From contig NZ_LRUJ01000004.1 in NCBI RefSeq assembly GCF_001548475.1, positions 162,481-226,480 on the forward strand: DNA of 64,000 nucleotides, given 5' to 3'. The stretch comes from Bordetella hinzii LMG 13501 (lineage in GTDB: Bacteria > Pseudomonadota > Gammaproteobacteria > Burkholderiales > Burkholderiaceae_B). Shown in pieces: positions 38,495 through 49,849 of the stretch (position 1 is the first letter of the stretch; every line of letters starts with the position of its first letter). The notes below the pieces were generated by a model, which worked only from the letters and a program-made list of their open reading frames with translations, did not search any database and had not been told where the DNA came from. A program made the translations under genes and the position numbers.

Positions 38495-38506
38495 ACAAAA
38501 CCCGGA

Positions 38507-38525
38507 AAATTCCAGGTTCGGTGAA
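38507..38525 (-). repeat. right subterminal repeat 3 (weaker)
   Basis: AAATTCCAGGTTCGGTGAA shares AAATTCCA and 13 of 19 bases with the terminal copy, 12 bp from repeat 2. It is a possible further transposase site. Confidence 0.4.
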
Positions 38526-38724
38526 TCATTCGATTGGTCAGACTTTGATCAATCGGACGCAAGTAACCATTCTTAGGAGTCGGCTATAGATGGGGCTTTG
38601 GTTAATCATTGAACAGGCCGCCGAGGAAAAATTTCACACAAATTCAATGGCATAGAAAGATATTGCCGGGCCCAACTCATCGGCGAACCGAATGCGTCAC
38701 CCATTTCAACTGGGTTGACTCAAA

Positions 38725-38748
38725 TTCCATTTAGGCTGACTTTCGACA
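38725..38748 (-). repeat. right terminal inverted repeat
   Basis: Read inward on the minus strand it begins TGTCGAAAGTCAGCCTAAAT, the inverted partner of 32429-32452. It ends where the second TCCGT begins. Confidence 0.75.
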
Positions 38749-38753
38749 TCCGT
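38749..38753. repeat. target-site duplication, right copy (TCCGT)
   Basis: TCCGT follows the right end immediately and equals 32424-32428. The insertion point lies 29 bp before the -35 box of the groESL promoter. Confidence 0.75.
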
Positions 38754-38782
38754 CCAAGATGTAACAGGACTGGCCTTCCCCC

Positions 38783-38810
38783 TTGAAGCCTAACGAGTGA
38801 TCCCTATAAT
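38783..38810 (+). promoter_or_regulatory. sigma-70 promoter of groESL
   Basis: TTGAAG (38783-38788), 16-bp spacer, perfect TATAAT (38805-38810). Its last base is the first base of the CIRCE element, so HrcA binding would block initiation. Confidence 0.85.
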
Positions 38811-38836
38811 TAGCACTCGTCGACGGTGAGTGCTAA
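38810..38836. promoter_or_regulatory. CIRCE element (HrcA operator)
   Basis: TTAGCACTC-N9-GAGTGCTAA, a perfect match to the CIRCE consensus, 54 bp before groES. HrcA represses groESL here until heat shock. The second groESL operon of this window lacks it. Confidence 0.95.
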
Positions 38837-38890
38837 CAACCTCCCGCGCATAACCGATCAATCTTCTAGTTATCGAAACAGGAGTTCCTC

Positions 38891-40853
<1,963 letters not shown>

Positions 40854-40916
40854 GTCCCGCCTAGCCTGCCGGGAGTGCCGCGTACCTTCGCCGCGCGGCT
40901 CTCCTTTGCCATCAAG

Positions 40917-40947
40917 ACCCCCGGTTCATCGCCGGGGGTTTTGTTTT
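40917..40947 (+). terminator. intrinsic terminator of groESL
   Basis: Stem ACCCCCGG (40917-40924) with CCGGGGGT (40932-40939), 7-base loop, then TTTTGTTTT. A strong rho-independent terminator 63 bp after groEL. Confidence 0.9.
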
Positions 40948-41005
40948 ATGCGCGCCCGCCCCCGTTTTGATGCCTACAATGGGCCTGACACTGCTGGAGG
41001 GGTTC

Positions 41006-41899
41006 ATGCGTTTTCCCACGCTGCTGCGGCTTTGCCATCCGAGAGAACTGGGCGGTCTGTTGATGGATTCGGCCAGGCAATGGTCGCGCCATCGCGCCGC
41101 CAGCAAGGGCGCGGCCCTGGCGCTGTACATGGTGTTTTCTCTGGCGCCGATGCTGATCCTGGTGATCGCGGTGGCCGGCGCCTTTTTCGGCGAGGACGCC
41201 GTGCGATCGGAACTGTTCGACCAGGTGCGCGACCTGACGGGTGAGCGCGGCGCCGAGGTGATCCAGACGGTGCTGGCCAGCGCGCACGAGTCGGGCAAGG
41301 GCTGGGTGGCCGCCCTGCTGTCCATCGGGGTGCTGATCTTCAGCGCCACGACGGCTTTCGCCGAGCTCAAGGCCAGCCTGGACGAATTGTGGGAGGCCGG
41401 GCCCGACCGTTCGAGCGGCATCCAGGGCCTGGTGCGCAGCCGCATGCTGTCTTTCGGTCTGGTGCTGGTGCTGGCCTGCTTTCTGCTGTTTTCGCTGGCG
41501 GTCAATGCCGCGATGGGCGTGGCGCGCGGCTATTACGGCGAGTTGTGGACCTACTCCCTGGTGGCGCTGATCGGCGAGTGGCTGGCCAATCTGTTTTCTT
41601 TTTCGGTGGTGACGGCGCTGTTTGCGGTGATCTTCAAGCTGCTGCCCTCGGTGCCCGTGCGCTGGCGCCATGTGGTCCCGGGCGCGGTGGTCACGGCCGG
41701 CCTGTTTTTGCTTGGCAAATGGGGCATCGGCCTCTATCTGGGCCGCGGCGGCGTGGCCTCGGCCTATGGCGCGGCGGGCTCGCTGATCGCGCTTTTGCTG
41801 TGGATTTATTACTCGGCGCAGATTTTCTTCTTCGGCGCCGTCGTGACGCGGCAGTACGCCTTGCGGGCCCAGCGCCTGGAGGCGGAGCCGGCGGCCTGA
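41006..41899 (+). CDS. YihY/BrkB-family inner-membrane protein
   Basis: 297 residues from ATG 41006, chosen for its GGAGG ribosome site; earlier in-frame starts overlap the terminator tail. Six membrane helices of the BrkB/YihY family are present: L-Y-M-V-F-S-L-A-P-M-L-I-L-V-I-A, then L-S-I-G-V-L-I-F-S-A-T-T-A, and a C-terminal L-L-W-I-Y-Y-S-A-Q-I-F-F-F-G-A. Originally described in Bordetella as linked to serum resistance, the family's molecular role is unsettled; it was once annotated as ribonuclease BN in error. Confidence 0.9.
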   Translation: MRFPTLLRLCHPRELGGLLMDSARQWSRHRAASKGAALALYMVFSLAPMLILVIAVAGAFFGEDAVRSELFDQVRDLTGERGAEVIQTVLASAHESGKGWVAALLSIGVLIFSATTAFAELKASLDELWEAGPDRSSGIQGLVRSRMLSFGLVLVLACFLLFSLAVNAAMGVARGYYGELWTYSLVALIGEWLANLFSFSVVTALFAVIFKLLPSVPVRWRHVVPGAVVTAGLFLLGKWGIGLYLGRGGVASAYGAAGSLIALLLWIYYSAQIFFFGAVVTRQYALRAQRLEAEPAA

Positions 41900-41975
41900 A
41901 GGGCGACGGCCGGCGCATGTACGGACGACACGCGAATCTGTTAAAAAGCCGCAGACCCGATTCCCGCATGGCTCC

Positions 41976-42368
41976 ATGACCCCACATCCCTCGCCCTATA
42001 AGAGCACCGGCGGCCTGCGCCGCATCCTGAATGCCCTGCGCTATTCCTGGCAGGGCCTGAAGGCGGCCGTCAAGTACGAGGCGGCCTTCCGCCAGGAGCT
42101 GGCGCTGGCCGTGCTGCTCATCCCGGCGGCGTTCTTTCTTGGGCGCACGACCGATGAAGTCTTCATGCTTATCGCCTCGGTCGTGCTGGTGCTGGTGGTG
42201 GAGCTGCTCAATTCGGCCATCGAGGCCCTGGCCGACGCGCTGTCGGTCGAGACGCACCCGCTCCTGGGGCGGGCCAAGGACCTGGGCAGCGCCGCGGTGA
42301 TGCTGATGCTGATTTTCACGGGCGCGGTGTGGGTCGCGGTGGCGGTCAGCCGCTTCGTGCTGAGCTAG
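41976..42368 (+). CDS. dgkA: diacylglycerol kinase
   Basis: 130 residues, family length, with the DgkA signature E-L-L-N-S-A-I-E-A-L-A-D and an upstream amphipathic segment (Y-S-W-Q-G-L-K-A-A, E-A-A-F-R-Q-E). Three membrane helices are expected. It phosphorylates diacylglycerol formed during membrane-derived oligosaccharide or lipid A modification, returning it to phospholipid synthesis. It is the next gene after the brkB-like one on the same strand. Confidence 0.95.
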   Translation: MTPHPSPYKSTGGLRRILNALRYSWQGLKAAVKYEAAFRQELALAVLLIPAAFFLGRTTDEVFMLIASVVLVLVVELLNSAIEALADALSVETHPLLGRAKDLGSAAVMLMLIFTGAVWVAVAVSRFVLS

Positions 42369-42435
42369 GCGGGACGTTTGCAGGCGGCGGGCATGCTTCT
42401 ATACTGAAGCTCCATGCCCTCCTCGCGACGCCCGC

Positions 42436-43749
42436 ATGATGCCTGCTCCCTCCCCCTCGGAACGTATCGTGATTGTCGGCGGCGGCGCTGGCGGCCTGGA
42501 ACTGGCCGCCCAGCTAGGCCGCGCCCATGGCCCCGAAAACGTGCTCCTGATCGACAGCCGCCCTTTCCACATCTGGAAGCCGTCGCTGCATGAAGTCGCG
42601 GCCGGCACGCTGGATATCCACCAGGAGGGGCTGTCCTACCTCATGCTGGCCCGATTGACCGGCTTCAGCTTCGCCCAGGGCGAGCTGACCGCGGTGGACA
42701 GGCAGGCCCGGCGCATCCGGATCGGCGCGGTCAGCGACCAGCAGGGCCAGGAAATCCTCGGTCCGCGCGAGTTCGCCTACGGCACGCTGGTGCTGGCGGT
42801 GGGCAGCGCGTCGAATTTCTTCAATACGCCCGGCGCGGCCGAGTATGCGGTCACGCTGGACAACACCGAAAACGCCGAAGCCTTTCGCCTCACCATCCTG
42901 AAGGCCATGGCCAAGGTGGACCAGGACAAGCTGCGCAATCCCTCGGCCCGGCTGGACCTGGTCATCGTCGGCGGCGGCGCCACCGGGGTGGAGCTGGCCG
43001 TCGAGCTGACCGAGGCCAGCCATGTCGTGAGCGCCTACGGCCTGCCCAATTTCCGGGCCGACCGCGACATGGCCATCACGCTGGTCGAGGGCGCGCCGCG
43101 CATTCTGTCGGCCTTGCCCGAGAAGATCTCGCGCGCGGCCACGGCTCGCCTGACGGAGCTGGGCATACGGGTGGAGACGCACTGCCGGGTCTCCGAAGTG
43201 GCTCCCGACAGCGTCAAGACGGCCGATGGCCGCAAATTCACGGCCACGCTCTGCCTCTGGGCGGCGGGCATCCGGGGACCGGACCTGCTCTCGCAGCTGG
43301 GCCTGCCGGTGAACAAGGCCGGCCAGCTGATCGTCAATGCGCGCCTGGAAACCGAAGACCCCCATGTGCTGGCGCTGGGCGATTGCTGCGCCGCCCCCTG
43401 GGGCGGCGAGCGCATCGTGCCGGCGCGGGCCCAGGCGGCGCACCAGGAGGCCAGCTACCTCGCCAAAAAGCTGGGCGCCCGCCTCAAGGGCGAGGACGAA
43501 CCGCAAGAGCCCTATGTGTACCGTGACTATGGATCGCTGGTGTCGCTGGGCCAGGGAGCCGGCGTGGGCAGCCTGATGGGCAAGCTCGCCGGACGGGGGC
43601 TCTTCGTAAGCGGTACACTGGCACGCCTGATGTATATGAGTCTGCACCTGATGCACCACCGAGCGGTGCTGGGCGTCTCGCGAACCGCCACGATGGCCCT
43701 GGCGCGCCTGCTGATGCGGCGCACGCATCCCAGGGTCAAATTGCACTGA
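42436..43749 (+). CDS. ndh: type II NADH dehydrogenase
   Basis: 437 residues. Two dinucleotide-binding folds: [12 protein letters not shown] near the N-terminus for FAD and [12 protein letters not shown] around residue 180 for NADH, with L-A-L-G-D-C-C-A later for FAD. The C-terminal amphipathic region ([11 protein letters not shown]) anchors it to the inner membrane. It passes electrons from NADH to quinone without pumping protons. It ends 5 bp before pyrF, possibly sharing a transcript. Confidence 0.93.
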   Translation: MMPAPSPSERIVIVGGGAGGLELAAQLGRAHGPENVLLIDSRPFHIWKPSLHEVAAGTLDIHQEGLSYLMLARLTGFSFAQGELTAVDRQARRIRIGAVSDQQGQEILGPREFAYGTLVLAVGSASNFFNTPGAAEYAVTLDNTENAEAFRLTILKAMAKVDQDKLRNPSARLDLVIVGGGATGVELAVELTEASHVVSAYGLPNFRADRDMAITLVEGAPRILSALPEKISRAATARLTELGIRVETHCRVSEVAPDSVKTADGRKFTATLCLWAAGIRGPDLLSQLGLPVNKAGQLIVNARLETEDPHVLALGDCCAAPWGGERIVPARAQAAHQEASYLAKKLGARLKGEDEPQEPYVYRDYGSLVSLGQGAGVGSLMGKLAGRGLFVSGTLARLMYMSLHLMHHRAVLGVSRTATMALARLLMRRTHPRVKLH

Positions 43750-43754
43750 TCCCC

Positions 43755-44573
43755 ATGACTTTCCTACAAAAACTCGAACACGCCTGGGCCACCCGGAACT
43801 CCCTGCTGCAGGTCGGCCTGGACCCGGATCCGCAGCGCTTTCCGCATGAGCTGCAAGGCCGGCCCGAAGCCATCCTGGAATTCTGCCGCGGCATCGTCGA
43901 TGCCACCGCGCCCTACGCAAGCAGCTTCAAGCCGCAGATCGCCTATTTCGCCGCGCATCGCGCCGAAGACCAGCTCGAAGCGCTGTGCGCGCATATCCGC
44001 AGCCAGCATCCCGGCCTGCCCATCGTGCTGGACGCCAAGCGCGGCGATATCGGCTCGACGGCCGAAAACTACGCCCGCGAGGCTTTCGAGCGCTATCAGG
44101 CGCATGCCGTGACAGTCAGCCCCTATATGGGGCTGGACTCGGTCGAACCCTATCTGGCCTGGCGCGATCGCGGCGTCATCGTGCTGTGCCGCACGTCCAA
44201 TCCGGGCGGCTCGGACCTGCAGTTCCTGCAGATGGCCGACGGCCAGCCGCTCTATCTTCATGTGGCCGGCCTGGTGGCCGAGAAGTGGAACCGGGACGGC
44301 CAATGCGGCCTGGTGGTCGGCGCGACCTTCCCGAATGAGCTGGCCGCCGTGCGCCAGCGCATCGGCGACAGCATGCCCTTGCTGGTGCCCGGCATCGGGG
44401 CGCAAGGCGGCGATATCAACGCCACCGTGCAGGCGGGCGCCAACCAGGCGCGCGCCGGCATGATGATCAATTCTTCGCGCGCCATCATCTACGCCAGCAA
44501 CGGCGACGACTGGCGCGAAGCGGCCGCCCAGGCCGCGCAGGGCCTGCGCGACGCGATCAACGCGGTGCGCTGA
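43755..44573 (+). CDS. pyrF: orotidine 5-phosphate decarboxylase
   Basis: 272 residues, the type 2 (longer bacterial) ODCase subfamily. The catalytic Lys/Asp array is [12 protein letters not shown], and phosphate-binding segments occur in G-L-V-V-G-A-T-F-P and N-S-S-R-A-I. It makes UMP in de novo pyrimidine synthesis. The start ATG is 5 bp after ndh. It is convergent with cinA, whose stop is 9 bp away. Confidence 0.96.
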   Translation: MTFLQKLEHAWATRNSLLQVGLDPDPQRFPHELQGRPEAILEFCRGIVDATAPYASSFKPQIAYFAAHRAEDQLEALCAHIRSQHPGLPIVLDAKRGDIGSTAENYAREAFERYQAHAVTVSPYMGLDSVEPYLAWRDRGVIVLCRTSNPGGSDLQFLQMADGQPLYLHVAGLVAEKWNRDGQCGLVVGATFPNELAAVRQRIGDSMPLLVPGIGAQGGDINATVQAGANQARAGMMINSSRAIIYASNGDDWREAAAQAAQGLRDAINAVR

Positions 44574-44582
44574 TCCCCCGCC

Positions 44583-45140
44583 TCAGCGCCGGTTGACCGG
44601 CGCGCCCAGGTATTCGAGGATGCCGCGCAAGGCGAACTCCACCGATGCCTGGCGGACCTGGGCGCGGTCGCCCGCGAAGACATGCGTGACGGCGCGCGAG
44701 TTGATGCCACCCTGCGCGCGGGTGGCAAAACCGAAGCACACCATGCCCACCGGCTTGCCCGGCGTGGCCCCGCCCGGGCCGGCGATGCCGGTGGTCGAGA
44801 TCGCGACGTGGCAGGCGGGCGAGGCCAGCAGGACGCCCTGGGCCATTTCGAGGGCCACCTCTTCGCTGACGGCGCCAAAGTGGTTCAGGGTGTCGGGCGA
44901 GACCTGCAGTTCGTCGATCTTGGCCTGGTTGCTGTAGGTGACGAAGCCGCGCTCGAACCAGCCGCTGGAACCGGCCACCGAGGTCACGGCGCCGGCCAGC
45001 AGGCCGCCGGTGCAAGACTCGGCCGTGCCCAGATACCAGTCCCTTTCTTGCAGGGCCGGCCCCAGCTGCTCGGCCAGGCCATGGATGGTCGCGGCGTTCA
45101 GGGCGGCGGGCGCCAGGCCCTTGCTGTTCTGCAAACTCAT
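44583..45140 (-). CDS. CinA-family nicotinamide-nucleotide amidase (PncC type)
   Basis: 185 residues, the C-terminal CinA domain only: A-E-S-C-T-G-G-L-L-A-G-A with Ser/Thr and Cys, then S-T-T-G-I-A-G-P-G-G-A. These enzymes deamidate nicotinamide mononucleotide to nicotinate mononucleotide, recycling NAD by-products. The start ATG overlaps the pgpA stop (45137-45140), as expected for the gamma/beta-proteobacterial thiL-pgpA-cinA arrangement. Confidence 0.92.
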   Translation of the reverse strand: MSLQNSKGLAPAALNAATIHGLAEQLGPALQERDWYLGTAESCTGGLLAGAVTSVAGSSGWFERGFVTYSNQAKIDELQVSPDTLNHFGAVSEEVALEMAQGVLLASPACHVAISTTGIAGPGGATPGKPVGMVCFGFATRAQGGINSRAVTHVFAGDRAQVRQASVEFALRGILEYLGAPVNRR

Positions 45141-45664
45141 GCCAACACTCCTAAGCGAACGGCGAGCGCCATGACCAGCAAGGTATAGGCGGCCGCCACG
45201 ATGTCATCCCACATGACGCCAAACCCGCCGGAAAGCCGGGCATCGAAAGCCTTGATGGGCGGCGGTTTGACGATGTCGAAAAACCGGAAAAGCAGAAAGG
45301 CCAGGGATTGGGCCAGCCAGCCGCCAGGCACCAGCCACAGCACCAGCCAGAACGCCACCATTTCGTCCCACACCATTCCGACGTGGTCGTGCACGCCGAG
45401 TTCCCGTCCGGCCTGGCCGCAGGCCCAGCAGCCATAGGCAAACGCCAGCAAGAGCGCGATGCCCATGGCCAGGTCGGAGATGGACGGCAGGAGCAGCCAG
45501 AGGATCCAGGCCGCCAGCGTGCCCCAGGTGCCGGACGCCGGCCGGATCAGGCCGCTGCCCAGGCCAAAGGCAAGCAGGCGCGCCGGACGGGCGCGGACCC
45601 AGGTCCAGGCGGGATAGTCCACGCGCGAACGCTCGCGCATCGAAGGAGAATGGGGATCGGTCAT
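45137..45664 (-). CDS. pgpA: phosphatidylglycerophosphatase A
   Basis: 175 residues with the PgpA motifs S-G-T-W-G-T-L-A-A near residue 45 and V-W-D-E-M-V-A-F-W in the middle, plus C-terminal G-G-F-G-V-M-W-D-D-I-V-A. Several membrane helices are present. It dephosphorylates phosphatidylglycerol phosphate in phospholipid synthesis. It overlaps cinA by 4 bp and follows thiL by 43 bp on the same strand. Confidence 0.94.
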   Translation of the reverse strand: MTDPHSPSMRERSRVDYPAWTWVRARPARLLAFGLGSGLIRPASGTWGTLAAWILWLLLPSISDLAMGIALLLAFAYGCWACGQAGRELGVHDHVGMVWDEMVAFWLVLWLVPGGWLAQSLAFLLFRFFDIVKPPPIKAFDARLSGGFGVMWDDIVAAAYTLLVMALAVRLGVLA

Positions 45665-45707
45665 GTCGGGGCGGATCGTGCCCGGAACGGGCGTGCCCGG
45701 GATGGTA

Positions 45708-46676
45708 TCAGGCCGCGCCGCCGAAATGGTCGAATCCGCCCGGGATCCGCGTCAATGCCTGGCCCTGGGCATCGACGACGCGCAGGCCGGGAGCGGCCAC
45801 GATGCTGCCCACCCGGCTGACCGGCGTCAGGCTGGCCCGCGCGGCGCGGGCGATGGCTTGGCGCTGCGCGGGCGGGGCGGTGAAGCAGAGTTCGTAGGCG
45901 TCGCCGCCGCCCAACAGCGCCCGTTGCAGGGTGGCGTCGTCCAGTCCTTCCAGGCCAGGCGCCCGGGGCAGCTCGGCAAAGCGCAGCTCGGCGCCCACGC
46001 CGCTGGCGGCCAGGATGTGGCCGAGGTCCTGGGCCAGGCCGTCGGAAATGTCGATGGCGGCATGCGCCAGGCCGCGCAGGGCCAGGCCCAGCGCCAGGCG
46101 GGCCTGGGGCCATTCGAGCGCGCGGCGCGTCAGGGCCAGCCGGGCCGCGTCGGGCGGCAGCTGCCCGTCCAGCAGGCGATAGGCGACATCGGCAGCGCCC
46201 AGGGCGCCGGACACCCAGACGTCGTCGCCCGCCTGGGCGGCATCGCGGCGCAAGGCGGCCTCGGCCGGCACGGCGCCGAAGACGGTTACGCTGATGGTCA
46301 GGTCTTGCAGGCTGCGCGTGGTGTCGCCGCCGATAAGGGGACAGCCGCTGGCCTGGGCCAGCGCATGAAAGCCGCGCGCATAGGCCGCCAGCCAGGCGTC
46401 GTCGACGGCGGGCAAGGCCAGGCCCAGCAGGCACCCCAGGGGCTGGGCGCCCATGGCGGCCAGGTCCGATAGATTGACGGCCAGCGACTTGTGGCCCACC
46501 GACTCGGGGTCGGCGTCCGGATAGAAGTGGCGCCCGGCGATCAGGAGATCCTTGCTCACCGCCACGCGCATGCCGGCGGGCACCGGAAAAAGCGCGCAGT
46601 CATCGCCCACGCCCAGGATGTGCCCGGGCGCGGCGCGTGTGAAATGGCGGGCGATGAGGTCGAACTCCGAGGCCAC
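45708..46676 (-). CDS. thiL: thiamine-monophosphate kinase
   Basis: 322 residues. The PurM-like ATP site G-V-G-D-D-C-A-L-F, the L-A-V-N-L-S-D-L-A-A-M-G-A loop and D-I-S-D-G-L-A-Q-D are typical of ThiL. The start is a GTG at 46676-46674 (V-A-S-E-F-D-L-I), with GAGG upstream, 7 bp after the nusB stop. The longer frame with an upstream start lies inside nusB and is rejected. It makes thiamine diphosphate. Confidence 0.94.
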   Translation of the reverse strand: MASEFDLIARHFTRAAPGHILGVGDDCALFPVPAGMRVAVSKDLLIAGRHFYPDADPESVGHKSLAVNLSDLAAMGAQPLGCLLGLALPAVDDAWLAAYARGFHALAQASGCPLIGGDTTRSLQDLTISVTVFGAVPAEAALRRDAAQAGDDVWVSGALGAADVAYRLLDGQLPPDAARLALTRRALEWPQARLALGLALRGLAHAAIDISDGLAQDLGHILAASGVGAELRFAELPRAPGLEGLDDATLQRALLGGGDAYELCFTAPPAQRQAIARAARASLTPVSRVGSIVAAPGLRVVDAQGQALTRIPGGFDHFGGAA

Positions 46677-46683
46677 GGGCGCC

Positions 46684-47175
46684 TCAGCGGCGCTGTTGGG
46701 CCGCGGCCTGGACCTCGGCGGTGCGCACGTCGGCGGCCAGCTTGTCGAGCACGCCATTGACGAACTTGAAGCCGTCGGTGCCGCCGAAGGACTTGGCCAG
46801 CTCGACCGCCTCGTTGATGGCGACCTTGTAGGGCACCTCGACGTGATGCACCAGCTCGTAGCTGCCGATCAGCAGGATGCCGTGCTCCACGGGCGAGAGC
46901 TCGCCCAGCGGACGGTCGATATAGGGCGTGAAGCGCTCGCGCAGGCTGGGGGCCTCGCGCAGCACGCCATGCAGGAGCGTCTTGAACCATTGCGCATCGG
47001 CCTCGGAAAAGTCCTCGGCGTCGCGCAGGTGGGCGTCGATCTCGCCGGCGTCCTGCGTGCCCTGGCCGCCGCGCAGCAGCCAGGCGTACACGCCCTGCAG
47101 CGCGAACTCGCGCGCGCGGCGGCGCGCGCTGCGCGCATTGGCGCGCGCCGCGCCCGCGTGGGCAGCCGCCCCCAT
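46684..47175 (-). CDS. nusB: transcription antitermination factor NusB
   Basis: 163 residues from the ATG at 47175; a TTG 48 bp earlier lies inside ribH. A basic Ala/Arg N-terminal extension leads into the all-helical NusB domain ([29 protein letters not shown] and [16 protein letters not shown]). It binds BoxA RNA with NusE in rRNA antitermination. It is co-transcribed with ribH upstream and thiL downstream. Confidence 0.94.
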   Translation of the reverse strand: MGAAAHAGAARANARSARRRAREFALQGVYAWLLRGGQGTQDAGEIDAHLRDAEDFSEADAQWFKTLLHGVLREAPSLRERFTPYIDRPLGELSPVEHGILLIGSYELVHHVEVPYKVAINEAVELAKSFGGTDGFKFVNGVLDKLAADVRTAEVQAAAQQRR

Positions 47176-47194
47176 CTGGGCAGCCCCCGCGCTA

Positions 47195-47725
<531 letters not shown>

Positions 47726-48901
47726 TTATTCGTCAGTGTTGCGGGCGGGGGGGCAATCGTAACCTGTAATGGTCAGGGCAAACCCGGCCATGCTCGGCAT
47801 CTTGCGCGGACGCGCGAGCAGCCGCATCTGGCCCACGTGCAGATCGCGCAGGATCTGGGCACCAATGCCATAGGTGCGCAGACCGAAACGGTCGCCGCCG
47901 TCCTGGGTCTTGGCCTGCTGGCCGGGCTCGCTCCAGTGGGCGATCTGGCCGAACAGGTGTTCGGTCGAGGACTGGCAGTTCATCAGCACCACCACGCCGG
48001 CGGGCGCGGCGGCAATGGCGGTCAGCGCCTGGCCCAAGCCCCAGCTATGCGGGCTGGCGCCGGTGTCGAGGGCATCGAGCAGCGAGGCCGGCTCATGCAC
48101 GCGCACCAGGGTTTCCCGGGTCGGATCGATCTTACCGTGTACCAGCGCCAAATGGGGCGCTCCGGTGGCGTCATCGCGATAGGCGATGGCGCGGAACTCG
48201 CCCCAGGGGGTCTGCATCTGGCGCTCGCCCACCCGCTGGATGATGGATTCGTGCTCGCTGCGGTATTGGATCAGGTCGGCGATGGTGCCGATCTTCAGGC
48301 CGTGTTCGCGCGCGAACTGCACCAGGTCCGGCAGGCGCGCCATGGTGCCGTCCGGCTTGAGGATTTCGCAGATGACCGCCGCCGGCGTCAGGCCGGCCAT
48401 GGCGGTCAGGTCGCAGCCGGCCTCGGTATGGCCGGCGCGCACCAGCACGCCGCCCGGCACGGCGCGCACCGGGAAGATATGGCCGGGCTGGACCAGGTCG
48501 CTGGGCTTGGCGTCGCGCGCCACGGCCACCTGGATGGTGCGGGCGCGGTCGGCGGCCGAAATGCCGGTCTCGACCCCTTCGGCGGCCTCGATGGACTGGG
48601 TAAAATTGGTGCCGTATCGAGTGCCGTTGCGGCTGGCCATCAGCGGCAGGTCCAGCTGGCGGCAGCGCTCTTCGGTCAGCGTCAGGCAGACCAGCCCCCG
48701 CCCGTGGGTCACCATGAAGTTGATGGCCTCGGGCGTGACGAACTCCGCCGCCATGACCAGATCGCCCTCGTTTTCGCGGTCTTCTTCGTCGACCAGGATG
48801 ACAATGCGGCCGGCGCGCAGCTCGGCGATGATCTCGGGAACGGAGGCAATGCCGAAGTCCGAAACGGCATCGGCGGCAACGGAGGAAATCTGGGCGGACA
48901 T
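47726..48901 (-). CDS. ribB: 3,4-dihydroxy-2-butanone 4-phosphate synthase with degenerate GTP cyclohydrolase II domain
   Basis: 391 residues from ATG 48901. The N-terminal RibB domain is intact (D-E-E-D-R-E-N-E-G-D-L, H-G-R-G-L-V-C-L, R-A-G-H-T-E-A). The C-terminal half has the GTP cyclohydrolase II fold, but where the zinc cysteines should be it reads V-H-E-P-A-S-L-L-D and later S-P-H-S-W-G, with no Cys. It therefore makes the butanone phosphate but probably not the pyrimidine product. A separate ribA must exist elsewhere. Such RibB-like fusions are known from beta-proteobacteria. Leads the ribB-ribH-nusB-thiL-pgpA-cinA series. Confidence 0.92.
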   Translation of the reverse strand: MSAQISSVAADAVSDFGIASVPEIIAELRAGRIVILVDEEDRENEGDLVMAAEFVTPEAINFMVTHGRGLVCLTLTEERCRQLDLPLMASRNGTRYGTNFTQSIEAAEGVETGISAADRARTIQVAVARDAKPSDLVQPGHIFPVRAVPGGVLVRAGHTEAGCDLTAMAGLTPAAVICEILKPDGTMARLPDLVQFAREHGLKIGTIADLIQYRSEHESIIQRVGERQMQTPWGEFRAIAYRDDATGAPHLALVHGKIDPTRETLVRVHEPASLLDALDTGASPHSWGLGQALTAIAAAPAGVVVLMNCQSSTEHLFGQIAHWSEPGQQAKTQDGGDRFGLRTYGIGAQILRDLHVGQMRLLARPRKMPSMAGFALTITGYDCPPARNTDE

Positions 48902-49034
48902 GGGAAAAGTGACCAGCGGGCGGGAAACTCCGGATTTTACCGCCCTTGGCCCCTTCGCGTCCCAAGGGCAAAATGCGGCCCGCGGGTACACTGCATCGGC
49001 CTGCCGCCGGACAACCACCAGACAAAGGAGTGAC

Positions 49035-49844
49035 ATGCAACCCCTAGCCGCCCTGCCCACTTCGGTTGCGGCCTCGGTACGCACTGTGCTGACGGACATC
49101 GACGACACCATCACCACCGATGGCCGCCTGACCGCCGGCGCCTACGCCGCGATGGAGCGCCTGGAGCTGTCCGGCATCCGCGTCATTCCCATCACCGGCC
49201 GCCCGGCGGGCTGGTGCGACCACATCGTGCGGATGTGGCCGGTGCGCGCCGTGGTCGGCGAAAACGGCGCCTTTTATTACGCCTACGACCGCAGCGCCCA
49301 CCGCATGAAGACCCATTACTGGGACGATGCCGCCACGCGCGCCGCCAACCGCGCGCGGCTGGACGCCATCCGCGACCGCGTGCTGCGCGAAGTGCCCGGC
49401 GCGGCGCTGGCCAGCGACCAGGCCTATCGCGCGGCGGACCTGGCGATCGATTTCTGCGAGGACGTGCCCGCGCTGCCGCAGGCGCAGGTCGACCGCATCG
49501 TGCGCATCTTTGAGGAGGCCGGCGCCCAGGCCAAGGTCAGCTCCATCCACGTCAACGGGTGGTACGGCGACTATGACAAGCTCAGCATGACGCGGCGGCT
49601 CTTCGAGCGCGAACTGGGCCAGGACATCGTGCAGGCCCTGCCCTCCACGCTGTTCATCGGCGACTCGCCCAACGATGAGCCCATGTTCGGGTTCTTCCCG
49701 CTGTCGGTGGGCGTGGCCAATATCCAATCGCAACTGCACCGCATCAAGCAAAAACCGGCCTTCGTCACGCCCTCGCGCGGCGGCGCGGGCTTTGTCGAAA
49801 TGGCCGATCGCCTGCTTGCCGCCCGCCGCGGCCACGGAGGCTGA
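49035..49844 (+). CDS. HAD-superfamily (Cof/MPGP-type) phosphatase
   Basis: 269 residues from ATG 49035 with AAGGAG upstream; the frame is open much further back but overlaps ribB antisense. HAD motif 1 is L-T-D-I-D-D-T-I-T (nucleophile Asp and acid Asp), motif 2 I-P-I-T-G-R, and motif 4 G-D-S-P-N-D-E-P-M-F. The large cap resembles IIB/Cof sugar-phosphate phosphatases. The substrate is unknown. It ends 5 bp before the IclR gene, implying a two-gene unit. Confidence 0.85.
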   Translation: MQPLAALPTSVAASVRTVLTDIDDTITTDGRLTAGAYAAMERLELSGIRVIPITGRPAGWCDHIVRMWPVRAVVGENGAFYYAYDRSAHRMKTHYWDDAATRAANRARLDAIRDRVLREVPGAALASDQAYRAADLAIDFCEDVPALPQAQVDRIVRIFEEAGAQAKVSSIHVNGWYGDYDKLSMTRRLFERELGQDIVQALPSTLFIGDSPNDEPMFGFFPLSVGVANIQSQLHRIKQKPAFVTPSRGGAGFVEMADRLLAARRGHGG

Positions 49845-49849
49845 GCATC

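Larger units (their letters stand above)
32429..38748. mobile_element. 6.3-kb transposon-like defence cassette without transposase
   Basis: Both ends, read inward, begin TGTCGAAAGTCAG (13 identical bases; 20 of the first 24 match) and are bounded by the direct repeat TCCGT. Additional 19-bp copies of the end sequence lie inside both termini, as in Tn7-like, Tn5053-like or IS21-type elements with several transposase sites. The interior is visibly lower in GC and codon style differs from the flanks. Cargo is a SIR2 protein, a broken TauD-like gene, DUF2188 plus TIR genes, and a sigma-like/helical/ImmA trio. No transposase is seen, so it would move only with enzymes supplied in trans. It landed between the TPR gene and the groESL promoter. 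Confidence 0.75.
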
